Source: an uncultured Blautia sp. (GTDB lineage Bacteria; Bacillota; Clostridia; Lachnospirales; Lachnospiraceae). From it: DNA of 64,000 bases. The DNA is taken from positions 1 to 64,000 of the forward strand of contig CATXEA010000014.1 of NCBI GenBank assembly GCA_958367245.1, written 5' to 3'. Below, piece by piece: positions 52,316-61,037 of this stretch (position 1 is its first letter; the number at the start of each line of letters is the position of its first letter). The position numbers and the translations under genes were made by a program. The notes beneath the pieces are model-generated. The model was not told the DNA's origin. It saw nothing but the letters and a program-made list of their open reading frames with translations, and ran no database searches.

Positions 52316-54427
52316 TTAAACCTCAAAAATCAAATCGCCATAAGACGGCATCGGCCACATTTCCTTATCAACGATCATCTCAAGTTTGTCAACAGGAGCT
52401 CGAAGCTCTCCCATTGCCTTAAATACTTTCTCTTTACAGAATACTGCTCTATCCCGTCCTTCCGGATGATTTGGAATCTCTGCCACCAGTCTGCCGAGCT
52501 CACGCATGGCAATATTTGTCTTTTTCAGAAGCTCGGATGATTTCTCCAGAAGCTCAAGCTGTACGCTTACATCCATCGGACCTGCCTGACGGACTGCATT
52601 GATGGAGTTGGCAAGCACAGTTGTATACTTGATAACTGCCGGAATAATCTGCTTGGTAGCAATATCTATCATTGTCTTGGCTTCAATATTTATCGCCTTG
52701 GCATAAATCTCATACTGGATTTCTGCACGGGATTCCAGCTCAGTTCTCGTAAACACCCCGAAATCCTCAAATAATTTGACAGATTTTTCAGTGGTAAGCG
52801 CAGGAATCGCATCTACCATAAACGGCAGATTCGGCAGTCCGCGGCGCGCGGCTTCCTCTGCCCACTCCGGAGCGTAACTGTTTCCGCTGAATACGATGCG
52901 CTGGTGCTCTGTGGCATATTCTTTGATAATATCGTGAATTGCCATTTCCATATCCTCTGCTGCTTCCAGACGGTCGCAGGTATCACGGAATACCTCTGCA
53001 GTAATAGTGTTGAGCACTACGTTGCAGGATGAAATAGAATCACGGGAACCCACCATACGGAACTCGAATTTATTTCCTGTGAACGCAAACGGTGAAGTAC
53101 GGTTGCGGTCTGTAGCATCCTTCATAAAATCAGGAAGGGTTTTTACACCTGTCTCAAGCTTCGCTCCCTTTTTACTGTGAGTCGCAGTTCCCGTGCTGAT
53201 AAGCTGTTCCAGCACATCCTCAAGCTGCTCTCCAAGGAAAACAGAAATAATTGCCGGAGGAGCTTCATTTCCTCCCAGACGGTGATCGTTTCCAACGTCT
53301 GCTGCAGATTCCCTGAGAAGGTCTGCATGTTCGTCTACAGCCTTTAAAATACAGGTCAGTATCAGAAGGAACTGGATATTGTCATGGGGAGTTTTTCCCG
53401 GATCCAGAAGATTAATTCCGTCGTCCGTTGTCAAAGACCAGTTATTGTGCTTACCTGAACCGCTCACTCCTGTAAACGGTTTCTCATGGAGAAGGCAGCG
53501 CAGTCCGTGACGGCTTGCCACTTTCTTAAGAATACGCATCATCATCTGGTTGTGGTCTGCCGCAATATTTGCCGGAGCGTAGATAGGTGCAAGCTCATGC
53601 TGCGCAGGCGCAGCTTCATTGTGCTGTGTTTTAGCTGTAACGCCAAGTCTCCAGCACTCCTCGTTTACCTCTTTCATATAAGCAGAAATTCTCTGACGGA
53701 TGGTTCCCAGATAATGGTCGTCCATCTCCTGTCCTTTTGGGGGCATTGCTCCGAAAAGAGTTCTGCCTGTATAGGTAAGGTCTTTTCGCTGAAGCCATTT
53801 TTCTTTATCAATAAGGAAGTATTCCTGCTCTGCGCCTACAGAAGGAGTTACTTTCTTAGATGTTGTATTTCCAAATAAACGAATCAGACGGAGCGCCTGA
53901 GTATTGATTGCCTCCATAGAACGCAGAAGAGGCGTTTTCTGGTCAAGCGCTTCTCCTGTATAGGAACAGAATGCCGTAGGAATACAAAGAGTTGCACCTG
54001 CTGCATCGTGGCGCACAAACGCCGGTGAGGTACAGTCCCATGTCGTATAACCTCTTGCCTCAAAAGTAGCTCGAAGTCCTCCTGACGGAAAAGAAGACGC
54101 ATCCGGCTCTCCTTTTATAAGTTCCTTTCCTGAAAAACTCATAAGAACCTTTCCGTTCTCCGGCGCTGTGATAAAAGCGTCGTGCTTCTCCGCAGTTACT
54201 CCTGTAAGTGGCTGAAACCAGTGGCTGTAGTGTGTTGCACCTTTTTCAATTGCCCATTCTTTCATCTCATGGGCCACTACATCCGCAATCTCCATGGACA
54301 TTTCCTTGCCCTCTTCTATGGTCTTTTTCAATTCCTTGTAGACCTTTTTCGGCAGACGCGCCTGCATAACAGAATCGTTAAATACGTCACATCCAAAGGT
54401 TTCCACTACATTGATATATTCTCCCAT
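52316..54427 (-). CDS. glnN: Glutamine synthetase type III (GlnN)
   Basis: Ammonia-assimilating enzyme of 703 residues, the length of the large type III form. The type III N-terminus (FGCDVFNDSVMQARLPKKVYKELKKTIEEG), AGATLCIPTAFCSYTGEALDQKTPLLRSM, GAEQEYFLID, the active-site region QHNEAAPAQHELAPIY, GSGKHNNWSL and RNRTSPFAFTGNKFEFR are present. Start ATG 54427. No separate promoter is evident in the 54 bp before it. Confidence 0.97.
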   Translation of the reverse strand: MGEYINVVETFGCDVFNDSVMQARLPKKVYKELKKTIEEGKEMSMEIADVVAHEMKEWAIEKGATHYSHWFQPLTGVTAEKHDAFITAPENGKVLMSFSGKELIKGEPDASSFPSGGLRATFEARGYTTWDCTSPAFVRHDAAGATLCIPTAFCSYTGEALDQKTPLLRSMEAINTQALRLIRLFGNTTSKKVTPSVGAEQEYFLIDKEKWLQRKDLTYTGRTLFGAMPPKGQEMDDHYLGTIRQRISAYMKEVNEECWRLGVTAKTQHNEAAPAQHELAPIYAPANIAADHNQMMMRILKKVASRHGLRCLLHEKPFTGVSGSGKHNNWSLTTDDGINLLDPGKTPHDNIQFLLILTCILKAVDEHADLLRESAADVGNDHRLGGNEAPPAIISVFLGEQLEDVLEQLISTGTATHSKKGAKLETGVKTLPDFMKDATDRNRTSPFAFTGNKFEFRMVGSRDSISSCNVVLNTITAEVFRDTCDRLEAAEDMEMAIHDIIKEYATEHQRIVFSGNSYAPEWAEEAARRGLPNLPFMVDAIPALTTEKSVKLFEDFGVFTRTELESRAEIQYEIYAKAINIEAKTMIDIATKQIIPAVIKYTTVLANSINAVRQAGPMDVSVQLELLEKSSELLKKTNIAMRELGRLVAEIPNHPEGRDRAVFCKEKVFKAMGELRAPVDKLEMIVDKEMWPMPSYGDLIFEV

Positions 54428-54481
54428 TTATGTTCTCCTCTTTCTGCCCTCTCACAGGTAGGTATCCTGCTTCGTCAGATG

Positions 54482-55381
54482 TTATTTTTTTGTGCTTTTA
54501 AGATACAGATTCAGTGCTTCATGGTGATTCTCTATCACCGCTTCTTTTATATTTCCGCCAAATTCCCCGTCCAGTGTCCAGGCAACTTCTTCCCTTGATT
54601 CAATCAGGAGTTTACTTGCCTTGAAGGAATAAATAAGATCAGAATTATCTTCCGCAGTCAGAAGACCTGTCATAATCTCCTGCAGTTCCAGCGGATTCTT
54701 CGGTTTCGTAATCAGTGTAACTTCGAAAAGACCATCGTTCATATCCACATTCTTTCCTGTAAGATTCTTAAATCCTCCTACAGAACGGGAGTTGGTCACC
54801 ATTCCGAAAATAAAGTCGTCTTCTACCGTCAGATTCTCTGTCTGCACTTTCATGTGATAGGACTTGATATCAAAAAGTCTCTTTACTCCTTCCAGCACAT
54901 AGGCAAGATGCCCGAGAATATTCTTTAAATCCTGATCTGTCTCATACGCGACATCTGTAAACAGCCCAAACGCAGCAATATAAGCAAAGCTTCTGTTATT
55001 CAGCATTCCAATGTCGCAATGGTACAATTCTTCTTCCATAATATTTGCAGCCGCTTCCGCCATATTCTTGGGCATGAACAGACTGTTGGCAAAATCATTG
55101 GTGCTGCCTGCCGGAATATACCCGATAGGAACAGAACTTCCCATTTCCATAATACCGGTAAGCACTTCGTCAAGAGTTCCGTCACCGCCGCTGCATACCA
55201 CCAGATCCACTTTCTCCGCATAAAGCTTCGCCTGCTCGTAAGCATCCCTTGGATGCTGTGTGGCGCGGATAATTACCTCATAGCCTCCCTTATTAAAGAT
55301 ATCTACAATTTCCGTAAGAGAAGACTTGATTTTTCCTTTGCCTGCTTTTGGGTTAAAAATGAATATCAGCTTTTTTCCCAT
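54482..55381 (-). CDS. Diacylglycerol/lipid kinase family protein
   Basis: Lipid kinase of 299 residues. FNPKAGKGKIKSSLTEI at the N-terminus, the nucleotide-loop motif VVCSGGDGTLDEVLTGI (about 58-74) and IPAGSTNDFANSL are diagnostic of the DgkB/YegS family. ATG 55381 follows AAGGAG; a longer open frame reading back into a tRNA is rejected. Substrate (diacylglycerol or similar) not resolvable by sequence. Confidence 0.92.
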   Translation of the reverse strand: MGKKLIFIFNPKAGKGKIKSSLTEIVDIFNKGGYEVIIRATQHPRDAYEQAKLYAEKVDLVVCSGGDGTLDEVLTGIMEMGSSVPIGYIPAGSTNDFANSLFMPKNMAEAAANIMEEELYHCDIGMLNNRSFAYIAAFGLFTDVAYETDQDLKNILGHLAYVLEGVKRLFDIKSYHMKVQTENLTVEDDFIFGMVTNSRSVGGFKNLTGKNVDMNDGLFEVTLITKPKNPLELQEIMTGLLTAEDNSDLIYSFKASKLLIESREEVAWTLDGEFGGNIKEAVIENHHEALNLYLKSTKK

Positions 55382-55486
55382 AGCGCAACACTCCTTCTGT
55401 CTATACTCTTTTTCGCTGTTATTTTTTAACATTATTACTATAAAAAAAACAGTCTGAAAAGTCAATCTGAAACTTTTTTGATAAAC

Positions 55487-55523
55487 AAAAAACCTGTCAG
55501 GATTTATCATCACGACAGGTTTT
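55487..55523 (-). terminator. Terminator of the tRNA cluster
   Basis: AAAACCTGTC...GACAGGTTTTTTG on the minus strand, just after the last tRNA. Confidence 0.85.
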
Positions 55524-55529
55524 CTGTAA

Positions 55530-55603
55530 TAGCGAGAGGGGGATTCGAACCCTCGACACCACGGGTATGAACCGTGTGCTCTAGCCAACTGAGCTATCTC
55601 GCC
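55530..55603 (-). tRNA. tRNA-Met (CAT), copy 2
   Basis: 74-nt cloverleaf: acceptor GGCGAGA/TCTCGCT with discriminator A, D-arm AGCTCAGTTGGCTAGAGC, anticodon stem CACGG/CCGTG with CAT, T-arm GAGGGTTCGAATCCCCC. No encoded CCA. Identical to 55635-55708. Elongator Met is most likely; a tRNA-Ile2 with modified CAT cannot be excluded from sequence alone. Confidence 0.93.
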
Positions 55604-55634
55604 ATATTCAGTTATCACCGAAAATTTCGGTTAG

Positions 55635-55708
55635 TAGCGAGAGGGGGATTCGAACCCTCGACACCACGGGTATGAACCGTGTGCTCTAGCCAACTGAGCT
55701 ATCTCGCC
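55635..55708 (-). tRNA. tRNA-Met (CAT), copy 1
   Basis: Identical in every base to the gene at 55530-55603; 31 bp separate them. Second in the transcript after tRNA-Val. Confidence 0.93.
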
Positions 55709-55727
55709 ATATCTTTTTTCATAATAA

Positions 55728-55800
55728 TGGGGCCTATAGGGCTCGAACCTATGACCCTCTGCTTGTAAGGCAGATGCTCTCCCAGCTGAGCTAAGACCCC
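55728..55800 (-). tRNA. tRNA-Val (TAC)
   Basis: 73-nt cloverleaf: acceptor GGGGTCT/AGGCCCC (one G-T pair), D-arm AGCTCAGCTGGGAGAGC, anticodon arm TCTGCCTTACAAGCAGA (anticodon TAC), T-arm with GGTTCGAGCC, discriminator A. First gene of the cluster. Confidence 0.94.
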
Positions 55801-55857
55801 ATATCTGCGGTTTCGGTAGTGAAGTGTTTTTCTTTGCTTCCCTCAACCGACTTCGCA

Positions 55858-55887
55858 AGTATACCATCATTTGACAGCAATTGTCAA
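55858..55887 (-). promoter_or_regulatory. Promoter of the tRNA cluster
   Basis: TTGACA (55887-55882), 18 bp, TATACT (55863-55858) on the minus strand. Confidence 0.75.
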
Positions 55888-55971
55888 TAGGTTTTTTGAA
55901 ATTTTTTTATTTTTTTAATATTCGCGAAAATAGTCCCTGTACATATGCTCTTTTATGTTTTAAAACAGGAG

Positions 55972-55996
55972 AAATCCTGCCTTATCGGCAGGACTT
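55972..55996 (-). terminator. Terminator after purL
   Basis: AGTCCTGCC-GATAA-GGCAGGATTTCTCC on the minus strand, following the purL stop. Confidence 0.75.
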
Positions 55997-56013
55997 TTCC
56001 CATTAAGAATATT

Positions 56014-59000
56014 TTATTTAAAATACTTCACACCGGACTCGAAGATCTTCAGATCCTGCTCTCCGTAGATGTTCATTGCAACGCCATTGTCACGACGTTC
56101 ACTGTGTGCCATCTTACCGAGGATACGTCCGTCCGGACTTGTAATACCTTCAATTGCGAAGTAGGAGCCGTTTACGTTCCATTCTTCATTGTTAACCGCA
56201 ATATTTCCGTTCGGGTCGCAGTACTGGGTCACTACCTGTCCGTTTGCAAAAAGTTTCTGAATCCACTCTTTGTTTGCCACGAAACGTCCTTCACCGTGAG
56301 AAGCAGGATTTACATAAACGCCGCCTGCCTGTGCGTCTGCAAGCCAAGGAGATTTCTTGGAAACAACCTTCGTGTATACCATCTTGGAAATATGGCGTCC
56401 GATGGTATTATAGGTCAGAGTCGGAGAATCTGCTGTCTGTCCGCAGATTTCGCCGTACGGTACAAGACCAAGCTTGATAAGAGCCTGAAAACCGTTACAA
56501 ATACCAAGAGCAAGACCGTCTCTCTCGTTTACAAGCTTCATAACAGCTTCTTTAATCTTTGCATTCTGGAATGCAGTCGCAAAGAATTTCGCAGAACCAT
56601 CCGGTTCGTCACCTGCGGAGAATCCGCCCGGGAACATGATAATCTGCGCATTGTTAATTGCTTTTTCGAAGATTTCCACGGAATCATGGATATCTGCTGC
56701 TGTCAGGTTCTTAAATACCTTAACATCCACTTCTGCGCCTGCGCGTTCAAATGCTTTTTTACTATCGTACTCACAGTTTGTTCCAGGGAATACCGGAATA
56801 AATACGCGAGGTTTTGCAATTTTATTTTTGCAAACATAGATATCTTTTGGAATGTAGCAGCCGTTTTCGTATGTGCTGTCTTCTTTTCCGAAGAGATACA
56901 TAATTGGCTCTTCTACTGGGTTTCCTTCGATATCAAGTTTTCCACCGATGGTCGGAAGTCCTGAATCTGTCTTAAATACTTTCTCCAGAGTGCCTTTCCA
57001 TGTACGGGCAGCTTCCTCAAGTGAAATTTCAGCATTTCCGTAAGAGAATTTACCATCAGCTGTTACTTCACCGATCACTGTGTAAGTAATGGAAAGCTCG
57101 CCGACTTTACCATCCGGAACTTCCATAATGATATCGCCGAATCCCGGTGCAAAGAAATCTCTAGGATCAAGGTTATGTTCAATCTTCACGCCGAATGCGT
57201 TACCGAATGCCATCTTAGCAACTGCTGCCGCAATACCGTGACGATCAAGTGCGTAAGCAGAAACAACTTTACCAGTCTGGATATCATTATGAAGTTTTTC
57301 ATACTGCTCCATGATTCCTGCGTAATCCGGAAGGTCATAAGCATCTTTTGGCGCGCGCAGCCATACAAGTTTGTTTCCGGCTTTTTTAAGTTCAGGTGTG
57401 ATCACATCCTGCTGCTTCGCTACATCTACTGCGAAAGAAACAAGTGTCGGAGGTACGTCAATATCGTTGAAAGTACCGGACATACTGTCTTTTCCTCCAA
57501 TAGACGGAAGACCGAATCCAAGCTGTGCGGAATAAGCGCCAAGAAGCGCTGCGAAAGGCTGGCTCCATCTCTTAGGATCTTCTGTCATACGACGGAAATA
57601 TTCCTGGAAGGTAAAACGGATTTTCTTATAGTCACCGCCTGCTGCCACAATCTTTGCAACAGATTCTGTCACTGCGTACGCAGCTCCGTGATATGGGCTC
57701 CATGAAGATAAATATGGGTCAAAGCCGTAGCTCATCATAGTTACTGTGTTTGTCTTTCCGTTTAATACCGGAACCTTTGCAACCATAGTCTGTGTTTCTG
57801 TAAGCTGATATTTACCGCCATGAGGCATGAATACGCTGCCTGCGCCGATGGAACCGTCAAACATTTCCACAAGACCCTTCTGGGAGCATACATTTAAGTC
57901 GGCAAGTGTTTCCAGCCATTTTGCTCTTACATCTGCCACATCCGGACGCTGTGCAAAAAGATTGCCCTCTTTATTCGGAATTTCAACTTCTACCGCAGTC
58001 TCCTGATGCGCTCCGTTTGTATCAAGGAATGCGCGGGAGATATTTACGATTTCCTTGCCTCTCCAGGAAAGTACGAGACGAGGTTCCTTTGTAACTACCG
58101 CTACTTTTACAGCCTCCAGGTTCTCTTCGTTTGCAAAAGCAAGGAATTTGTCTACATCTTTCGGGTCAACTACAACAGCCATACGCTCCTGAGATTCGGA
58201 AATCGCGATTTCTGTTCCGTCAAGACCTGCATATTTCTTCGGAACCTTGTCAAGGTCGATACGAAGACCCGGAGCCAGCTCACCGATTGCAACGGAAACG
58301 CCGCCTGCACCGAAGTCGTTACATTTTTTGATAATCTTACTTACTTCCTCACGTCTGAACATACGCTGAATCTTACGCTCAGTCGGTGCATTACCCTTCT
58401 GAACCTCTGCACCGCAGACTTCGATGGAAGCTTCTGTATGAACCTTGGAAGAACCTGTAGCACCGCCAATACCGTCACGGCCGGTACGTCCGCCAAGGAG
58501 GATGATGATGTCACCCGGATCGGAATTCTCACGGATTACTGCGCGTCTTGGTGCAGCGCCGAGAACTGCGCCGATTTCCATACGTTTCGCAACATAGTCC
58601 GGATGATAGATTTCTTTCACATAACCGGTAGCCAGACCAATCTGGTTTCCGTAAGAACTGTAGCCGTGTGCTGCACCACGGACAAGCTTTTTCTGCGGAA
58701 GTTTGCCTTTCAGAGTATCCTGCACGGAAACTGTAGGGTCAGCAGCGCCTGTTACACGCATTGCCTGATATACATAAGTACGTCCGGAAAGCGGGTCACG
58801 GATCGCACCGCCAAGACAGGTTGCAGCTCCACCGAACGGCTCGATTTCTGTCGGGTGGTTGTGTGTCTCATTTTTGAAGTTAATCAGCCACTCTTCTTCC
58901 TTGCCGTCAACATCTACAGGAACTACAATACTGCAGGCATTAATCTCATCAGATTCTTCCTGATCTGCAAGTTTGCCCTCTGCTTTAAGTTTCTTCATTG

Positions 59001-59844
59001 CCATCAGCGCCAGATCCATAAGGCAGACAAATTTATCTTTTCTTCCTTTATAAAGAACCTTTCTGTCATCAAGGTATCTGTTATACGTATCAACGATCGG
59101 AGCTTTATAATCACCCTCATCGAACTTCACATCTGTCAGCTCTGTTGAGAAGGTGGTATGACGGCAGTGATCGGACCAATAGGTATCAAGAACGCGGATT
59201 TCTGTCATGGACGGATCGCGTTTCTCTTCTCCCTTGAAGTATTTCTGAATATGAAGGAAATCCTTAAAGGTCATAGCCAGATTTAAGGAATCGTACAGCT
59301 CTTTTAATTCTTTTTCCGGCATTTTCTGGAAACCGTCAAAAATCTTTACATCTTCAGGCTCATCAAATACTGTTACCAGTGTCTCAGGCTTCTCAATTCC
59401 TGTCTCACGGGAATCAACCGGATTGATGCAGTGATTTTTGATTGCTGCAAATTCTTCATCTGTGATTGTTCCTTCAATCACATAAGTAGTTGCGGAACGG
59501 ATAATAGGCTGTGCGTTCTCGTCTAAGAACTGTACGCACTGTACTGCAGAATCTGCTCTCTGGTCAAACTGTCCCGGAAGATATTCTACAGAAAAAACGC
59601 GGGCTCCTTCTGCTGTCTCCAGATTCTCCAGATATAAATCGTCTACAGGAGGCTCTGCGAAAACGCCTCTGCAGGCTTTTTCAAAAACCTCATCGGAAAT
59701 ATTCTCTACATCGTAACGGATCAGTTCTCTTACTGCTGTCACGGTTTTGATTCCGAGATAGCTGCTGATCTCATGTTTCAGTTCTTTCGCCTTTACAGCA
59801 AAAGCAGGTTTCTTTTCTACATAAACTCGTCTTACGTTGCTCAT
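56014..59844 (-). CDS. purL: Phosphoribosylformylglycinamidine synthase, single-chain PurL
   Basis: Fourth step of purine synthesis (FGAR + Gln + ATP). The 1276 residues combine the synthetase and glutaminase halves, as in the clostridial single-chain type. The synthetase carries SDHCRHTTF, NETHNHPTEIEPFGGAATCLGGAIRDPLSGR and SIGGKDSMSGTF. The C-terminal class I glutaminase (about 1010-1276) has the Cys nucleophile in LGICNGFQAL (near residue 1115) and SHGEGRF. ATG 59844 follows AAAGGAG. Not beside other pur genes. Confidence 0.97.
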   Translation of the reverse strand: MSNVRRVYVEKKPAFAVKAKELKHEISSYLGIKTVTAVRELIRYDVENISDEVFEKACRGVFAEPPVDDLYLENLETAEGARVFSVEYLPGQFDQRADSAVQCVQFLDENAQPIIRSATTYVIEGTITDEEFAAIKNHCINPVDSRETGIEKPETLVTVFDEPEDVKIFDGFQKMPEKELKELYDSLNLAMTFKDFLHIQKYFKGEEKRDPSMTEIRVLDTYWSDHCRHTTFSTELTDVKFDEGDYKAPIVDTYNRYLDDRKVLYKGRKDKFVCLMDLALMAMKKLKAEGKLADQEESDEINACSIVVPVDVDGKEEEWLINFKNETHNHPTEIEPFGGAATCLGGAIRDPLSGRTYVYQAMRVTGAADPTVSVQDTLKGKLPQKKLVRGAAHGYSSYGNQIGLATGYVKEIYHPDYVAKRMEIGAVLGAAPRRAVIRENSDPGDIIILLGGRTGRDGIGGATGSSKVHTEASIEVCGAEVQKGNAPTERKIQRMFRREEVSKIIKKCNDFGAGGVSVAIGELAPGLRIDLDKVPKKYAGLDGTEIAISESQERMAVVVDPKDVDKFLAFANEENLEAVKVAVVTKEPRLVLSWRGKEIVNISRAFLDTNGAHQETAVEVEIPNKEGNLFAQRPDVADVRAKWLETLADLNVCSQKGLVEMFDGSIGAGSVFMPHGGKYQLTETQTMVAKVPVLNGKTNTVTMMSYGFDPYLSSWSPYHGAAYAVTESVAKIVAAGGDYKKIRFTFQEYFRRMTEDPKRWSQPFAALLGAYSAQLGFGLPSIGGKDSMSGTFNDIDVPPTLVSFAVDVAKQQDVITPELKKAGNKLVWLRAPKDAYDLPDYAGIMEQYEKLHNDIQTGKVVSAYALDRHGIAAAVAKMAFGNAFGVKIEHNLDPRDFFAPGFGDIIMEVPDGKVGELSITYTVIGEVTADGKFSYGNAEISLEEAARTWKGTLEKVFKTDSGLPTIGGKLDIEGNPVEEPIMYLFGKEDSTYENGCYIPKDIYVCKNKIAKPRVFIPVFPGTNCEYDSKKAFERAGAEVDVKVFKNLTAADIHDSVEIFEKAINNAQIIMFPGGFSAGDEPDGSAKFFATAFQNAKIKEAVMKLVNERDGLALGICNGFQALIKLGLVPYGEICGQTADSPTLTYNTIGRHISKMVYTKVVSKKSPWLADAQAGGVYVNPASHGEGRFVANKEWIQKLFANGQVVTQYCDPNGNIAVNNEEWNVNGSYFAIEGITSPDGRILGKMAHSERRDNGVAMNIYGEQDLKIFESGVKYFK

Positions 59845-59876
59845 AGAAAGCTCCTTTCAAATAACTGTTGAACAAC

Positions 59877-59899
59877 TACTGTTCATTTCGTTTACAGTA
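59877..59899. promoter_or_regulatory. Palindrome upstream of purL
   Basis: TACTGT-N11-ACAGTA, 33 bp before the purL ATG. On the minus strand a TTGACA at 59906-59901 adjoins it, but the matching -10 is poor. Possible operator. Confidence 0.4.
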
Positions 59900-59998
59900 A
59901 TGTCAAACCTTCAAATAGTAACAGCACCTTGCACTTTTACTGCCCTTATAGTATCATAAGAAATATCATTAGTAAAATTAATATATCTTATATCTTTC

Positions 59999-60013
59999 AT
60001 TAGTTGTACTAAT
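59999..60013. promoter_or_regulatory. Possible LysR-type autoregulatory site
   Basis: ATTAGTTGTACTAAT, a 15-bp palindrome with the T-N11-A pattern, 31 bp before the lysR ATG. Confidence 0.45.
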
Positions 60014-60043
60014 ATAATATAAAAAAGCAGGAAAGGATTATTT

Positions 60044-60913
60044 ATGGATATCAACCTTGAATTGTATAAAGTTTTTTATTATGTAGCCACAACACTCAGC
60101 TTCTCCGAAGCTTCCAGACAGCTTTTTATTTCCCAGTCCGCTGTAAGTCAGTCCATCAAAGCTCTGGAAACAAAGCTTCAGCACACGCTCTTTATCCGAA
60201 GCACCAAAAAAGTCCTCCTCACTCCGGAAGGAGAATTTCTGCTCCAGCATGTCAAGCCCGCCTTACAGCTTCTGGATGAAGGAGAAGCGCTCCTCTCCGG
60301 CGAAAAAAAGCTCAAAGGTCAGCTTCGCATCGGCGCCAGCGATACTATTTGCCGTTATTTTCTCATCGACTATCTCCACCGCTTTCATCATTCCTACCCT
60401 GATGTGGGAATCAAAGTCACCAACAGCACCTCCATCGGATGTATTGACCTTCTGGAGAAAGGTCAGGTGGATTTCGTTGTCTGCAATTATCCCAATTCCC
60501 GTCTGGACTCCAAAGCGCAGATTCAGACAGTAAAAGATTTCAGGGATGTCTTTGTAGTCAATCCGGAATATTTTCCCATTGGAAATACTGCGATTGACCT
60601 TGAGGAGCTTTTGAACTATCCCATCCTCATGCTCTCTGCCGGAAGTACCACAAGTGAATTTCTCCACCGCCAGTTTCTTTCCAAGGGACTCAAGCTTCTT
60701 CCCGAAGTAGAATTAAGCAGCAACGACCTTCTGATCGACCTTGCCCGCATCGGTCTTGGCATTGCCTGCGTCCCCGATTACATGCTTACAGATATGCACA
60801 ATCTCCTGCAGATAACTTTAAAAGAGGCGCTTCCTCCCCGCCGCGTCGTCCTTGTAAGCAGCGATACACTCCCCATGTCGCAGACTGCAGAACGGTTTCT
60901 TGAGCTTATTTAA
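60044..60913 (+). CDS. LysR-family transcriptional regulator
   Basis: Regulator of 289 residues. The N-terminal winged HTH (LELYKVFYYVATTLSFSEASRQLFISQSAVSQSIKALETKL, about 5-46) is canonical; the effector domain (about 90-285) has the two-lobed periplasmic-binding fold. Divergent from purL; it could control purL, itself, or a distant gene. Start ATG 60044 after AAAGGA. Ligand unknown. Confidence 0.92.
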   Translation: MDINLELYKVFYYVATTLSFSEASRQLFISQSAVSQSIKALETKLQHTLFIRSTKKVLLTPEGEFLLQHVKPALQLLDEGEALLSGEKKLKGQLRIGASDTICRYFLIDYLHRFHHSYPDVGIKVTNSTSIGCIDLLEKGQVDFVVCNYPNSRLDSKAQIQTVKDFRDVFVVNPEYFPIGNTAIDLEELLNYPILMLSAGSTTSEFLHRQFLSKGLKLLPEVELSSNDLLIDLARIGLGIACVPDYMLTDMHNLLQITLKEALPPRRVVLVSSDTLPMSQTAERFLELI

Positions 60914-61037
60914 AAATATCCGATTTTCTATGGAAAAGTCCCATAAAATATAGTAAAATTAAGTATCGGACAACTTATGAAGTATTATAATTGCCCCTCA
61001 GATTTTTTGTATGCAACTTTGTATGAAGGAGGATATT

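Noticed and set aside
55382..55618. Lipid-kinase frame extended into the tRNA-Met gene
   Set aside because: Translates a tRNA and a terminator; the proper start with AAGGAG is at 55381.
58006..59148. 380-codon plus-strand open frame
   Set aside because: Antisense to purL; composition shows no protein family and purL is intact and conserved across the same bases.
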